Source of the DNA: Ligustrum vulgare
Taxonomy: Eukaryota; Streptophyta; Magnoliopsida; Lamiales; Oleaceae
DNA length: 64,000 nucleotides
Assembly (NCBI GenBank): GCA_963555705.1
Contig: OY743174.1
Span: 60,968,234-61,032,233, forward strand
Direction: 5' to 3'
In this document: positions 1 to 12,180 of the stretch, one piece after another
Position numbering within the stretch: position 1 is the stretch's first letter
Layout of the letters: each line of letters begins with the position of its first letter
Made by a program: the position numbers and the translations under genes
The notes under the pieces: generated by a model
The model's database searches: none
What the model was told of the DNA's origin: nothing
Seen by the model: only the letters and a program-made list of their open reading frames with translations

Positions 1-1218
1 CTTGCATCACACATTAATTCAAAAGGTAGAGACCAGTCAGGTGATCTAACTATGGGTGCAGTAGTGAGTGCCTTTTTTAAATGTTCAAAAGCAGCAGTGC
101 ATTCATTAGTCCAAACAAACTTTGTATCATGCATCAAAAGTGTAGTCAAATTTTTTGCTATGACACTAAAGTCTTTTATGAACCTCCTATAAAAACCTGC
201 ATGGCCTAAATATGATCGAACGTCTTTTACAGTTGAAGGAATAGGCAACCTAGAAATTGAATCTACTTTTGCCTTATCTACTTCCATACCTTTAGCAGAA
301 ATTATATGACCTAAAATAATTCCTCTTGTAACCATGAAATGACATTTCTCTCAATTAAGGAGAAGTTACTTATCTTCACACCTGCATAAAACAACTTCCA
401 AATTTGTTAGGCAATCATCAAATGAATCACCATACACTGAGAAATCATCCATAAATACTTCCAAAAAGTTTTCTATCATGTCACTGAATATGCTAAGCAT
501 GCATCTTTGAAAGGTTGCTGGGGCATTACAAAGACCAAAAGGCATTCTTTTAAAAGCAAACGTTCCAAAAGGGCAAGTAAAAGTAGTTTTTTTTTGTCTT
601 CTAATGCTATTTTAATTTGATGTAGCCTGAAAAACCATCCAAGAAACAATAGAATGAATGTCCAGCAACTCTTTCTAACACTTGATCCAAAAATGGAAAA
701 GGAAAGTGGTCTTTTCTGGTCATGGAATTCAATTTCCTATAATCTATGCACATTCTCCAACTAGTGGGTACTCTTTTAGTTATCATTTCCTCCTGTTCAT
801 TTTCAACAACAGTAACCCCAGTTTTCTTAGGAACTACTTGAGTAGGACTTACCCACTTGCTGTTTGCAATAGGATAAATAATATCTGCATCAAGTAATTT
901 CAAAATTTCATTTTTAACAACCTCTTTCATGTTAGGGTTTAGCCTTCTTTGAGATTCCCTGGAAGGATTAGCATTCTCTTCTAGGAAAATTCTATGAGTG
1001 CACACTAAAGGACTAATTCCCTTAATATCTGCTATAGTCCAACCTATTGCAGATCTATGATCATTCAACACTTTCAACAACATATTTTCCTGCTCACAAG
1101 TAAGAGTAGAAGAGATTACCACAGGGTATGATTCATTAGGTCCCAAGAATGCATACTTTAGTTCTGATGGAAGAGGTTTAAGCTCCAAAGTTGGCATCTT
1201 TTCTACTGATGTTTGCAT
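1..1218 (-). pseudogene. Athila-like Ty3/gypsy reverse transcriptase (truncated, frame-broken)
   Basis: Minus-strand pol of a Ty3/gypsy retrotransposon; in a live element this enzyme copies element RNA into cDNA. The 203-codon frame at 607-1218 holds the N-terminal RT fingers/palm region (CIDYRKLN, FPFLDQVLERVAG, FYCFLDGFSGY). Below 607 the frame is broken, but homology continues. At about 441-455 the complement encodes FMDDFSVYG, which carries the RT catalytic Asp pair, preceded by MPFGLCNAPATFQRCM. RT-like sequence runs to base 1, so RNase H and integrase lie outside the window. The frame change near 590-607 makes this copy non-functional. It lies directly downstream (leftward) of the gag/protease frame of the same element. 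The Athila assignment rests on the gag sequence and the PBS. Confidence 0.88.
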
Positions 1219-1257
1219 GGGTGTCTGGCTGACATTTAGAGGCTCAATGTTTTTCTG

Positions 1258-2622
1258 TCAAGCTCTTATAGATGCTATTGTTACACTTTTTGAAGAGTCT
1301 TGAGTGTTGTATAATTCGAGATTCTGCTCAAGTTGCTCATCAAGATCTTCTAACTCAATTAGCAGCTCTTCCAACATATTAACTTCCTCCACTTCATCAA
1401 AATCTTTTGGTTGCCTACAAGCATTGAAAATGTTAAGCTCCAAAGACATATTTCCAAAAGTCAACTTTAAAATACCACTCCTACAATTTATTAAAGCATT
1501 TGAAGTTGCAAGAAATGGTCTACCAAGAATAACAGGGATTTGAGGAGAAGTTTTATGTGTACTTTGAACATCAATAACAACAAAATCAATTGGGTAATAG
1601 AATTTATCGACTTGAACCAAAACATCCTCAATTATCCCTCTAGGCATCTTAACAGATCTATCTGCTAATTGTAAAATCATGGAGGTAGGTTTAAGTTCAC
1701 CGAGACCAAGTTGTGTATACACACTAAAGGGCAAAAGATTTACACTTGAACCTAAATCTAGCAATGCATGACCAATACGAGTGGTTCCTATCATACAAGC
1801 AATGGTTGGAGAACCAGGATCTTTAAATTTTTGAGGAGTTTGGCATTGTATGATAGAACTCACTTGTTCATTCAAAAAGGCTTTATTCTTGACGGCTAGC
1901 TTCCTTTTCACTGTACACAAATCCTTAAGAAATTTAGCATAGGCAGGGACTTGTTGAATTGCATCTAATAGAGGAATATTTATCCTAACTTGCTTAAAAA
2001 TCTCATGAATCTCTGTTTGATTTTTGGTCTTATTACCAGGTTGTAATCTTTGAGGAAAAGGGGCAGGGGGTGCACCTACTATTGGCATAGGTGGTTCCTG
2101 AACATCAGATAGAGATTTTAATACAGTATCATCAACAGGAGGTAAAGCTTGCTTACCCACCAAGTTCTCTTTAGGTTCAGGAACTTGGATTTGCTTACCA
2201 ATTCTCAAGGTAGTTACTGCTTTCACATGTCTTAGATTGGACTCATCGACCACATTGTATTGAGTTTGAGGATTTGGCATTGGTTGAGCTGGAAACTTAA
2301 CTTTTTCTTGTGCACTTGCCTGGGTAGTCAATTTTGTAAGTTGAGATCGGATGTCATTAATGGCCTGAGAGTTTTGATTATTGATGGCAGCTTGACTTTG
2401 CATGAATTGTTGGATTTGGTCTTCCAGACTTCTCTTCTGCGGTGGCATATATGGTGTTGGTTGTGAAGGTCCAGCATTGTTTCCAACATTACTGCTTTCT
2501 CTTTGATCATTCCTCCAACTGAAATTTGGATGATTTCTCCAACCTGGATTATAAGTACTCGAATATGGGTTAGAATAAGGTTTGGAAATCATATTAAAAG
2601 CAATAGATTGATCAAAATACAT
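1258..2622 (-). pseudogene. Athila-like gag C-terminal part plus aspartic protease
   Basis: A 454-codon minus-strand frame. The first half is Gln/Pro/Asn-rich, low-complexity gag tail (NPGWRNHPNFSW, repeated QAINDIRSQL-like Gln stretches), which usually lies between the capsid and protease. About residues 275-390 form a retropepsin-like domain with the active-site motif ALLDLGSSVNLLP and the later VILGRPFLATSNALIN, matching the fold's second conserved block. The C-terminus is acidic. It is separated from the upstream gag frame (2658-2978) by a short frame break at about 2620-2660 and from RT (ends 1218) by about 40 bp. In intact family members gag-pro-pol is one long frame, so this copy is degenerate. 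Confidence 0.88.
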
Positions 2623-2657
2623 CTCTTTTAGTTGGGGAAGTGCAGGACAATCAAAGG

Positions 2658-3635
2658 TTAAATGTTGTACATCTTCACAAATCGAACATTTTTTTCTAAA
2701 ATAGTGGAAGAGGAATTAACTTCATTCACTTTTTGAGTTTCCAAATTTTCAAGTTTTCGAGTAATGACAGCAAATCTGACATTTATGTCATCATCTGCTC
2801 TAAGTGTATGAATTCCATTTCCAGATACAATTTTTGGAAATTCAGTTTTTATTGGAACACCCTTATCAAACTCATCAATGTTATCCCAAGATTGGGCATT
2901 TTCAGCTAAATCATCAAAAAATGTAAAAATTTCATTCGGGTCTTTTGCAAAGAAATCACCATTACTCGTGGTTTGCACAAATTACCTCATTTCTGGTCTG
3001 AGCCCTTCAAAAAAAAAATTAGTTAACATCCATTGCTCATAACCATGATTGGGAAGAGATAACAACAAATCTTTGAATCTTTCTCAACTAGTATAAAAAA
3101 TTTCATTATTCTTTTGGGAGAAATTCATGATTTTTCTTTGAATAGCGGTGGTTCTTTATGGTGGAAAAAACTTTTTAATGAACTCTTTACGCATATTTTT
3201 CCAATTTGTAATTGAACCAGGACTTAAAGAGTTAAGCCACGACTTAGCTTTATCCTTTAGTGAACAAGGAAAAAGCTTAAGTCGAATGACTTCCTCAGTG
3301 CAATTTCTTTCAAGAAAAGTAAAAGAAACCCCTTCAAATTCCTGAATGTGGTGATAAGGACTCTCTGATGGCATCCCATGGAAGCGTGGTAAATGATCAA
3401 TCATTCTTGGTTTAAAGTTGAAAACCGTTGCATTTGCAGGAATTATTATGCATGAAGGAGTGCTTGCCATCGTTGGAAAAATGTAGTCTCTAAGACTTCG
3501 AACGACTGGCGCCTCATTTGGATCTGCATTATTTGCCATTACTACCTGCTGATTTTCAAGAATTAAAAATTGGTTAGTAGGTTCCGATCTTACTAACCGC
3601 TTAGAATTATCTCGAAACCAAACGGACATAAACAA
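2658..3635 (-). pseudogene. Athila-like gag N-terminal region (broken into two frames)
   Basis: Minus-strand gag of the same element. The 159-codon frame (3156-3635) contains RSLRDYIFPTM, FNFKPRMIDHLPRFHG and YHHIQEFEGVSFTF, followed by RLKLFPCSLKDKAKSWLNSL and NWKNMRKEFIKKFFPP. This is the capsid-like retrotransposon gag domain typical of Athila. The gag continues in another frame (2658-2978, with NGDFFAKDPNEIFTFFDDLAENAQSWDN) after disrupted sequence at 2979-3155. There is no single intact start-to-stop frame. Position just inside the PBS and LTR is canonical for gag. Confidence 0.85.
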
Positions 3636-3726
3636 TGAACAATATCAAGAATAGTAGTAATGAAAAAAATATTAAACAAAAAAAAAACAAGTAAAAGAAT
3701 TTAGCAAAATTAATTAACACCAAAAT

Positions 3727-3746
3727 AATCCCCGGCAACGGCGCCA
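3727..3746 (-). other. Primer-binding site of the Athila-like element
   Basis: The minus strand reads TGGCGCCGTTGCCGGGGATT, the tRNA-derived PBS common in Athila-type and related plant Ty3/gypsy elements (commonly attributed to tRNA-Asp). It lies 14 nt inside the inferred LTR edge at 3761, between the LTR and gag, which fixes the element's orientation as minus. Confidence 0.85.
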
Positions 3747-3760
3747 AAAACTTGACTCGA

Positions 3761-5593
3761 TGTTAAATCTACCCTCCAAGTATAAAAGGGTCAAGTTATA
3801 GCCTAGCAATAATCCAGGGTCATTCTTCCTAGGGATTTTATTGGTATAATAATATTTGCTAAATTCAAGTTTTAAATTATGATTTCAAGATTACTTAAAT
3901 GATAAAAAGAGGATATAATTAAATTGTAATGAAAGAGAAATTTGAGTGGAGTTATTCTTCCGCTATGAATTGGGCTTCTCAAATAAGATTAATGTGAATT
4001 TCTTGAGATCGATAAAATTTAAACATATTAGTAAGAAAATTATTCAATTTATTCTACAGCATTCTGTCGAACATGTTGTGTGCATATTCAATACATACCA
4101 CATCAGCGACATTAATCCAAGTAAAATAATCTGAAAATTTAAAACACTTTGTAAACCCTTATCAATAACAAGAATTCATCTATAGAAAATTAACATTCAC
4201 CCCTTGAAGTTAAGAATAACTCCTCTCAAATATAACTTAGCCAAACATAATTGAATTAAACGAAACAAAAATCAAACAAACGATAGCCATTACTAGGGAT
4301 GTAATTCAAGCTCGGAAGTAAATATTCAATAATCAAAATATATCTCAAAACCAACCAAAGATAAATAATCTGAATTCACTAAAGAAAATAATTGAAACAA
4401 CTAAAATTCTAAGCAAAACTATGAATATAACTGGAACCAATCACCCGAAACAAGGGAAGGAGCGGCTGTAAGTGGAGGTGAGTTGCACGAAGTCCAATTC
4501 CCAGCAATGCATAAGCCTTATCAACCTTTAATTTATTTAATCCAGCCAACCCTTTTAATTCCTCCAAAATTAGCCGACTTTTATCCACTTCTCCAAGAAT
4601 TTACTCGAGCCGACCAATGTATAATCTTTCCACCGCGTTGTGTATAAATGTGTCTCCCTCAAGAATAAAATCCCAGCAGTCCCCAATGCCGTGTATATAT
4701 AAATCCCCCTCAGAACTCAGCTGAGTTACCTGCGTGAATGAGGAGAGAAGACAGAGAACACGGCTGTTGCTGTTTGTTCTTCAGACCGAGAATAAGTGCT
4801 GTTGGTGAGGGAGGCTGGTTGGTTGTTCAGCTGGTGGAGTCAGGTCTGGTGGAAGAGGAAGGGTTGGCCGTGAGAGAGATGTGAGAGATGAGAGAGAGCT
4901 GTCATGCGAGAGAGGGAGGTTGCGGCTGGGAACTGATGGATGGATGAGTGGTGTGTTTAAGGCTGTTGTGTGATGAAGTGAAGGTACGGTTGAAGTGAGG
5001 CTGGGAAACGGTGGAGGGGCTGGTGTGTGATGAAAAGGGAAGACAGAGGATGAGTATGGTGGAAGAAGGAGAAGAGAGCGGCTGAATGGATGAAGGAATT
5101 GAACTGTGTGTGTACAGACAGAGAATGCGTGAGAGGGAGGGAATGGAGAGGCTCCTTGCGGCTGGTGAGTGGAGCTGAGAATGGACGGAGAGTGAAAGTC
5201 GCGCTGTAGGTTGCTGCTGGGACCAAAAACAGAATTCTTGCGGCTGCTAGGTATTGAAGAGAGAAGACAGATAATTGTGGTTGTTAGGTTGTAGAAGATG
5301 AGAGAAGACGTGAGGCAGAGAAGAGCTAGACTGGTGAAGTGTTTTTGGGCTCAAGAATTGGGCCAAAAAGGTGGGTTGGAAATTGAATTGAATATAAAAA
5401 AATTGTCCATTGTATTTCTGCAATTAAATAAATGAAATCAATAGTAAATATAATCAATTTAGAGTTTATAAATTTAAATTAAATCTTTTATAATCTAAAT
5501 TACAAAATTTAAATCCCCAAAATTGTATTTTTCATTTATTTGTCTATCTAAAATACGTAAAATTGGACAATAATCAGAGACCTCGACACAACA
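3761..5593 (-). repeat. 5' LTR of the Athila-like retrotransposon
   Basis: About 1.83 kb, inferred from its position outside the PBS and its complementary ends: + strand TGTT at 3761 and AACA at 5590-5593. The size fits Athila LTRs. The partner LTR lies to the left of the window, so the edges cannot be confirmed by comparison. A purine/pyrimidine-biased stretch at 4730-5340 yields a short frame (4957-5226) that looks like LTR composition, not a gene. The target duplication cannot be checked because only one end is present. Confidence 0.6.
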
Positions 5594-6255
5594 GGTCAGT
5601 TGCAGTTGGACAGTAGCGACGAGCACGACATCTTACGTGAGGTGATTTAAGAGTGGTGAGGTCACATCCACAGAGTTGGCCTGAAAGTCAGTGGCATTTT
5701 CGAGGCTCTAGCACGTCAGGAGCCAAACATGGTCGGTCTCGAGGTTTCAAAGCTACAGAATATCGTTGCTACTCAAAGTTCTCAACTAGCCAACACTTTT
5801 TAGGTGATCATTATGATTTTTTTTATTTTTTTTTTTTTGTAAAGTAATTTTGGTTTCAAGGATTTTCATGTTATTTTCAATATTATATTCGATATTTTGT
5901 TATTAATTCACTCTAATTATTGTTATTTGTGTAATTTAATTAAATTAGGAAAAAAAAAACCATTTTCTTCATTTTTACAAACAAATTATTAATTTTAAAA
6001 AATGAAATTTCCTGTACAACGACGATAGAAGTCTTCGCAGTATATTCTGGAAAGAGTTACGAAAAAGATTGTCGCAATAAATTTAGGAAAGAGCAATGAG
6101 CGATGACATGTTTGTCATCGCAAAACAGCAACACTCATGAGCCTGTTGCAACGACTCCTAGCGACGGCTTTGTTTTCGGAGTAACTTAATTACGATGACT
6201 ATTTTGGTTTCAACGATGACATTTGTCATCGCTATAAGTCCTTTTTCTCGTAGTA
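5594..6255 (+). mobile_element. Terminal part of a CACTA (En/Spm) transposon
   Basis: The sequence ends at about 6240-6255 with CTTTTTCTCGTAGTA. Its complement, TACTACGAGAAAAAG, resembles the CACTACAAGAAAA-type CACTA terminus with the last base altered. The last 250 bp hold subterminal direct and inverted copies of a GCGATGACA / TGTCATCGC motif (about 6095-6235), as expected for transposase-binding subterminal repeats. At 5595-5805 one + frame reads protein-like (IFEALARQEPNMVGLEVSKL and IVATQSSQLANTF) but has stops, perhaps the decayed C-terminus of an element protein. The left part is missing, apparently displaced by the Athila LTR. Confidence 0.6.
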
Positions 6256-6915
6256 GGTTAGGCTGAATATTGGTGCAAATGTGATAGAGTTAAGCCTCGC
6301 AAAAAGCTCAATAAATGCACTTAGAATTCTAGTACTATCAATATGCAATCTTAATTCAATTCAAGCTTATTTATATTCAAATCTTTATCCCGTGACAGCC
6401 CCCACGGTCTTTTTGTCCTTCTGTCTAACATTTGGGGCAAAAGTTTCCAAGTTAATCTTTGCCTTGGATCTCGTTCGCCCAGCCATACCCATACTTGAAT
6501 AGAATTCCCCATGTTGTGTGATGGAAAATTACTCTGGGCTAAAAGAGAAAAATGTTATATCAGAAGTTTGAAATAGTAAGATTTCGATTTTTCTTGGCAT
6601 AGTGAAAAACTACATACATTTTGAATTCCACAATATAAATGGTCCTAAAAGACCTATTGGCAACAGAGCCGATATGTGACAGTTGACTGGCAGATCTTGC
6701 CTCTTTCCAACTCCACTAAATGGCTTTTTTCCTTTATTCTTTTCTTTTTTTTTTCTTCCTCCTTATAAGGTTTAAGTTCAGCCATTAAAGAGTATAGCTA
6801 TATATATCACTACAAATCTAAATACCGACTTCTAACTTTGACTATAGTGAATCAAAAGGTTAAATATGTAATTCAGGGTTGATGCATGTAAAAAGCAGTG
6901 TATATAAATCTATAG
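6256..6915. other. Spacer between the CACTA end and element A
   Basis: AT-rich, with no supported gene, RNA or repeat. A 73-codon frame at 6281-6502 shows no recognisable domain. The last five bases (TATAG, 6911-6915) are the target-site duplication of element A. Confidence 0.5.
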
Positions 6916-7137
6916 TGTTGTAAATTATTCTCTAACCTAATTAATACCTAACCTTAACTAATTTATATTATTTGTTTATAGGTATAAATGACTTATTATG
7001 CCCATATTGAATTCTATAAATAGATGCCTAAATTTTGTAAATGAACACATTTTGAATTGAATGAGAATTCTCTCATTTTCTCATCTCTCTCTCTCTATCT
7101 CTATATCTAGTATTATTATTATGGTAGTTTCACAACA
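6916..7137 (+). repeat. 5' LTR of element A
   Basis: 222 bp, TGTTGTAAATTATT ... TTTCACAACA. It contains a TATA-like CTATAAATAGA at about 7014 and a CT-rich stretch before its end. The 3' LTR repeats the sequence apart from a nested insert. Confidence 0.88.
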
Positions 7138-7139
7138 TG

Positions 7140-7152
7140 TTATCAGCACGAG
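7140..7152 (+). other. Primer-binding site of element A
   Basis: TTATCAGCACGAG lies two bases inside the 5' LTR and is shared exactly with element B. This PBS type is found in many plant Ty1/copia elements. Confidence 0.6.
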
Positions 7153-8654
7153 TCTCTAGCCAATTGAGTAATATGAAGAGAGTATGCTCTACAGTTGCAT
7201 CTAAATGATGAACCTCTGTATCAGAAACCTGATTATTATTAATCAACGCGTACCACTCAATTAAACCCCATATTGCTGTTAAGACTGCTGGAATTGCAAA
7301 ATTGATCTTGAAGATGAAAACTTTGATGAAAAAAAATGAGAAGAGAAAAGCAGCTTCATGCTCGGGAGATTTGTGAAAATTTAGATTAAAGACACGACTG
7401 CAGTTGTGATCATGGTGTCCAACACTAACTTGGTGGAAATTAACAAAATTCCACCAACTTGGATGGTATAGTGGTAAGATTTTAAATCGTTTCATTATAA
7501 TTATGCATATTAATTATATGATTAGCATTAACAATATTCACAACTAATTAACATTAATCTGTGATCAATAAATTAAAGTGTTTAAACAAGGTATAAGTAA
7601 TATAATTATTGTCATACCGTGATGGATTGAGTTATTATGGACTGAATTTATACCTTAACTGGATATGACTCATTATCGTAACGGATTAGACTATTATGAA
7701 TACCTTGACTGGATTTGAAGATATGACTGCTCACTTATGAAAGGTAATTATTTCATTATATTTACACCGCCTATATGGTCGGTTTATCAATTGAATACAT
7801 GAAATACTTTACATATATTCATATTTTATATTATTTCAGAAACACCTCAATTGTTGGTTAATTCTAACATATTAGAGGTTGTTGTCAACATATATATGTG
7901 GTGGTATAACCCCAGTATTATTATTGTTAATATATATACGATATTATTATTATTTGATATTTCATTTAATGGTACCAGAAGTTATCACTACTAAAGTTAG
8001 ATAATATTTTATCAAATGATACCAGAAGTTATCATTACCAAAAAGTTGGTGAATGTTGATAAAAATATTTTATCAAACGGTACCAGAAGTTACCATTATC
8101 TGTATTGAAAAGATAGATAAAAATGAATTATCCAACAAGAAAAATGTTGATGTATGATAAGATAATATTACATGATAGCACGGATATAGCTAATGTGAAA
8201 TTAATCTCATCAGTATTATGAGATAAATATTATATGATTGTGATAAGTAGTTTTGATCAAAGTTCTTGCACAAACACTTATGTACTCCAGAAGAAGTACA
8301 TATTTACTCCAGAAGAAGTAAAGATTATCATCTAAACATACTGAAATGATAATTATTATTATTGCTCATGAAGAAGCATAAACGAGGCATACATGCAACA
8401 TACAAAAGAGGGAAACATTTATGATCCTCAAAAGTAGAGATGTGTATCAGGTGTAATAATACTCCATACTCCACCACCCCTAATCTTTTTTGTGTGTCTC
8501 AAGAGTAAGAATACTCCGTACTCCACCACTCCTAATCCTTTTAAGGTTCACAAGATTAAGTTCAAATAGTCATCAATATTAAAGGTGTGTCTCAAGAGTA
8601 AGAATACATCGTACTCTACCACCCACAATATTTTGGAGATTCACAAGGATAAAT
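7153..8654 (+). other. Element A 5' internal region with CCAGAAG repeats
   Basis: No supported sense gene. The region holds repeated blocks around ACCAGAAGTTATCA (about 7975-8095), ACTCCAGAAGAAGTA (8285-8325) and a reiterated TCAAGAGTAAGAATACTC..TACTCCACCAC block (8440-8625). The segment at about 7240-7495 is not shared with element B, so it is a private insertion or B has lost it. The remainder is clearly homologous to 41700-42920 in B. Confidence 0.6.
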
Positions 8655-9293
8655 TTACATTAACCGGACTCCATTTTCGCTTGGCACCCCTTCCTTGCGA
8701 CCAATCTATCTTTAATCTTGTTGGATCTTGTATTGGAATATATGATTGCAACTTATCCAGCAGTTCCTTGATAGTCGGAGCAGAAATAAGGATTCTCCTA
8801 GAAAAAGAGAGATGAATCCCTGTTCCACAGCATAATCAAGAAATGTTATCAAACCATCAAAGAAATTGTTAACATTTAAAAGTCCAATAGGGTTGGTATG
8901 GAGATCTAATTGAGCTCATGAGGTAATATTAAAGATTTCCTCTAAAGTACCAAAACCTCCAGGCATGGCAATGAAGGCATCAGAACCATATAACATGCAA
9001 GTTATGTGTTCATGGATAGATAACATCTGTACTTCATGCCCTCGTATTTTGCCTGCGATATCAGCTAAAGGAACGGGTATAACACCTATCACTCTTGCTT
9101 TCTCTGTTTGAGCAGATTGTGAAACACAACTCATCAATCCACTACTACCTCCTCCATATACTAGATTGATATCTTTCTCTCCCAACTTCTTTCCTAAATC
9201 CACTGCTGCTTCTAGATACCCAAAACATTTCCCTACTTTTGATCCACAAAATATACAGATAGTTTTGATCTGTCGAAGTTTTGGTCCTTTCAT
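8655..9293 (-). pseudogene. LOG-like retrocopy inside element A (cytokinin riboside 5'-monophosphate phosphoribohydrolase)
   Basis: LOG enzymes release active cytokinin bases from their nucleotides. The minus-strand frame starts MKGPKLRQIKTICIFCGS at 9293 and contains the family signatures LVYGGGSSGLM and PGGFGTLEE (the PGGxGTxxE nucleotide-binding/catalytic motif). A TGA at 8916-8918 replaces the Trp codon of the conserved ITSWAQL segment. Homology to the family C-terminus continues in frame to a TAA at 8655. Plant LOG genes are multi-exon and none of the introns is present, so this came through cDNA. GLMG has become GLMS. It lies antisense to its carrier element, like its copy in B, and is non-functional at full length. 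Confidence 0.8.
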
Positions 9294-9594
9294 TTTTGAG
9301 AGTATAAGAAAAGAAAAGCTTACAAGAAATTGTTATTTTGGGATACTTTAAACTGCGAAATTATCAGATGTTTTAAACTTGAAAATATTCACTATTTACT
9401 GTTTTTCTTTTGAAAAGGTTGCTATTTACTTTTGACTAAATGACACCACTTTTGATATTGTCTCTAACAGTATATATTTTGCTCCATAATGGATAATCTT
9501 TCGGTAATATCTCAGATACCATCTGTTAATACGCGAAAAATGAAAATACAAAATACCTTGTTAAAATATATATACTATACTGATTTACCTTGTA
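9294..9594. other. Gap between the two antisense cargo ORFs of element A
   Basis: About 300 bp of AT-rich sequence between the LOG-like copy and the second ORF, also present in B (43560-43820) but more diverged there. No promoter or terminator signal stands out. Confidence 0.4.
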
Positions 9595-10133
9595 TCAATG
9601 TTGAGTACCCAAAACATCATTGTTTATAACAGCCTGACAAACAGGACCTTTTGCTATTATATTTTTGAGACTATAACGCTCTTTATCGCTGATGAATTTA
9701 GCCCATAAATATAGTAGCTCACGCTGCACATACCCACTAGGGTGCGTCTCAAGAGTTAATCGGATATCATCCAATGACTCCTTACTCAGTCCACCCTTAA
9801 TGAAATCTATTTTATCATCTCAATTTTTGGATGAATATCCTATTGATTAATAACGGGTATCACATGTCCATTGAACACATTTGTAGCAACTATTTAATCT
9901 TTTTGCTCTTCGCTTCTTTACAAAAGTACTCTTATCTAAGCCAGGCTTGTGTTTAGAAAATGAATCTGGTAATTCACCAGCTAAACGAACTTTTGCTTCG
10001 ATCAACCAATGAACATCTTCTGGGATACCTTGATCCATCAGCAGCCTCAATCTTTCGAGTCGAACTCGGTAAATCTTTTTCAAAACATTTATGGGAAGAT
10101 TCTAGTAGTATTTGCGGATATTTGATAATATAA
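9595..10133 (-). pseudogene. Unidentified antisense cargo ORF of element A (broken copy)
   Basis: I do not recognise this protein. Reading leftwards from an ATG at about 10133, the complement gives MDVILSNIRKYY, a stop, then RLERLRLLMDQGIPEDVHWL, KVRLAGELPDSFSKH, KKRRAKRLNSCYKC and WTCDTRY. After more stops it continues GGLSKESLDDIRLTL and HPSGYVQRELLYLWAKF to a TGA at 9595-9597. The homologous frame in B has only one internal stop. Visible features are a Lys/Arg-rich patch followed by a CxxC-x4-C cluster (a possible small zinc-binding site) and a charged, helical C-terminal half. At least three in-frame stops make this copy dead. Confidence 0.6.
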
Positions 10134-10165
10134 CATCCATTTTGATGGATCTGATCTTCTCCCAA

Positions 10166-12180
10166 AGTGATATATTTAAATGCATTATTTAACGCGTAAA
10201 AGAGCGGTGGTTCCGCGTGTCAGTGATTCCACCAAGAAAAGGGAAAAGATTTGTAATCAAAAGGTGGGGACAATGATCATTTTCTTGTGATGTCATTCTA
10301 ATCACCTTTTTGGATATACTAAATAAAGGTATACTAATTTGTACTATACAGAAATACGAACTGATGAAATGAATACTATATTGAACCAAAAGTTCATACA
10401 TATATACAAGTGAAATATCTTACTAAACCAGAAGTTCTATAATTTAGCATGATTGGTTAGATTCCAATTCAATAATGAGATTTATAGAGAATGCAAAATG
10501 GCATTCATTAAAGAACCAGAAGATTGTTCAGGTTAACAAGTTATCATTGCTGCTTGTTCTCAAAAGCAAATTAATTATCTCACTAAGAAAATGAATGACT
10601 GATTATTTGCTCAAGTAATGATATTACGAGCAAAGTGATAAATGCTAGCATATCTTAAAGTCATTAATGATTTTACAAATTAGTTGAGATAATAGCATTA
10701 TGTTGCTAATGGTTTAGCAAATTAAAAGTTTCCAAATATTTGCTATGAGAACAACTTGAATATAAATATTTCTCATGCAGCAATATTCTACATAAAAACA
10801 TGTCAATACGATGAAATAAAGATTTGCTTGTGAAGCTTTATGATTTCTAAGAAGTGCGATATCTATATACACTCCAACAATACGCACTTGATATATGATT
10901 GTGATTATATCCTTAATTACAAATGACATGTGTTGCGACATTTTTAGTCGACTAATATAATACAAGATTCTTGAATATTATGGGAAAACTAAACAATAAC
11001 ACGCATGAAGCGTGATCAAGGTTAAAGCGTAATTATGCCTGAAGAATAATGACAATCGATTCCAAAAATAAATATCTCTTGAATAATTAAAATGATTCCT
11101 TTTGAGACTAAATACTCATGGTGAGTAAAAGAGACATAGTTAAATGATGAGAGATTCAGGTACCTGATGATAGAATAAACAAAGAGATCTCTCTATGTTA
11201 TGTTTATATTGACATGAAATGAAATCGATAAATAAGTCGACTACACACAACCCTCTTAAGAAAATGAGGTTTTTGAAATTATAATACTTTGGCCAAATTT
11301 AAAAATCCCAATGTAGGGATTATTGTTATAGGACCTCAAGTCCAAACACTTAAATGTGTAATGCCAGTACTTATTTGTACAAATAAAAAATATTACACAG
11401 TCGTAAAAGATGACTCGTTGCGCGCGAAATTTTTCAAAGAACTGGCATGACATATGGTGGAAGTGACTATAATCTAGACCACTAGTTTGAGCTCTTTGAT
11501 ATACCAATGAGTGAGATCAAAATGTGTGATTCTCATCTCGGTACTTTGGGAGTTTTCTTTGATGTACCAGTTGATCGTGGTACGTTTTGATTTCAAGCGA
11601 AATGATTATAGATTATATGTCGAAATTGATATATATTTCAATGATTGATTATACTCCTGCAAATTAGAAATTGCAGTTTATAAAGTGTAAGAACATACAT
11701 GTATAAATCATTGAAAGATTCAATTTGCCCAGAATAGTATCATTATAGAATGAAATGTGATTCTTAAAATAAAATCACATGAAGAATGATACATATGACC
11801 CCCATAATATAATATGTTGAAAATGAAATTGGAGTGTACTATTATTATATTTGAATATTTGGGCATGCAATTGATTTTCAATATGCAAAATTATGTTATC
11901 CACCAAAAATGAATATTCGCCAGAAGTGAATTTGAAAATGAATATTTAATAATTCATCAGAAGTGAATTCTAGATTTTGATAATTTCACCAGAAGTGAAT
12001 CAATTCTAGATTTGAGTAATGCAATCAGTCAACTAACTAAACATTGCTTGGTATAGCATGTTCAGTACATCATAAATGAGCTATGACATCATAAATGAGT
12101 TATAAACTATTTATAAAAGCTCATCAAAAACTATATTTTTAATGAAATGATTTGAGATTGCATTAATATACTTGTGATAT
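10166..12180 (+). other. Element A central/3' internal region
   Basis: About 2 kb with no supported gene. It is homologous to 44400-46500 in element B. A CCAGAAG/CCAAAAG word recurs (for example 10385, 10429, 10507, 11928, 11957, 11988). A stretch around 11155-11195 (GATGATAGAATAAACAAAGAG) could be residual copia pol (PDDRINKEIS-like), but it is too short to call. Confidence 0.45.

Larger units (their letters stand above)
1..5593 (-). mobile_element. Athila-like Ty3/gypsy LTR retrotransposon, 5' part
   Basis: A minus-strand element with order (right to left) LTR 3761-5593, PBS 3727-3746, gag, protease, RT. It is cut by the window edge inside RT. The coding part has several frame breaks, so this is a dead copy. 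The region 3636-3726 is leader sequence. Confidence 0.85.

Noticed and set aside
4957..5226. 89-codon frame in the Athila LTR
   Set aside because: Low-complexity Ser/Leu/His/Pro translation of a purine-rich LTR stretch; no domain and no context for a gene.
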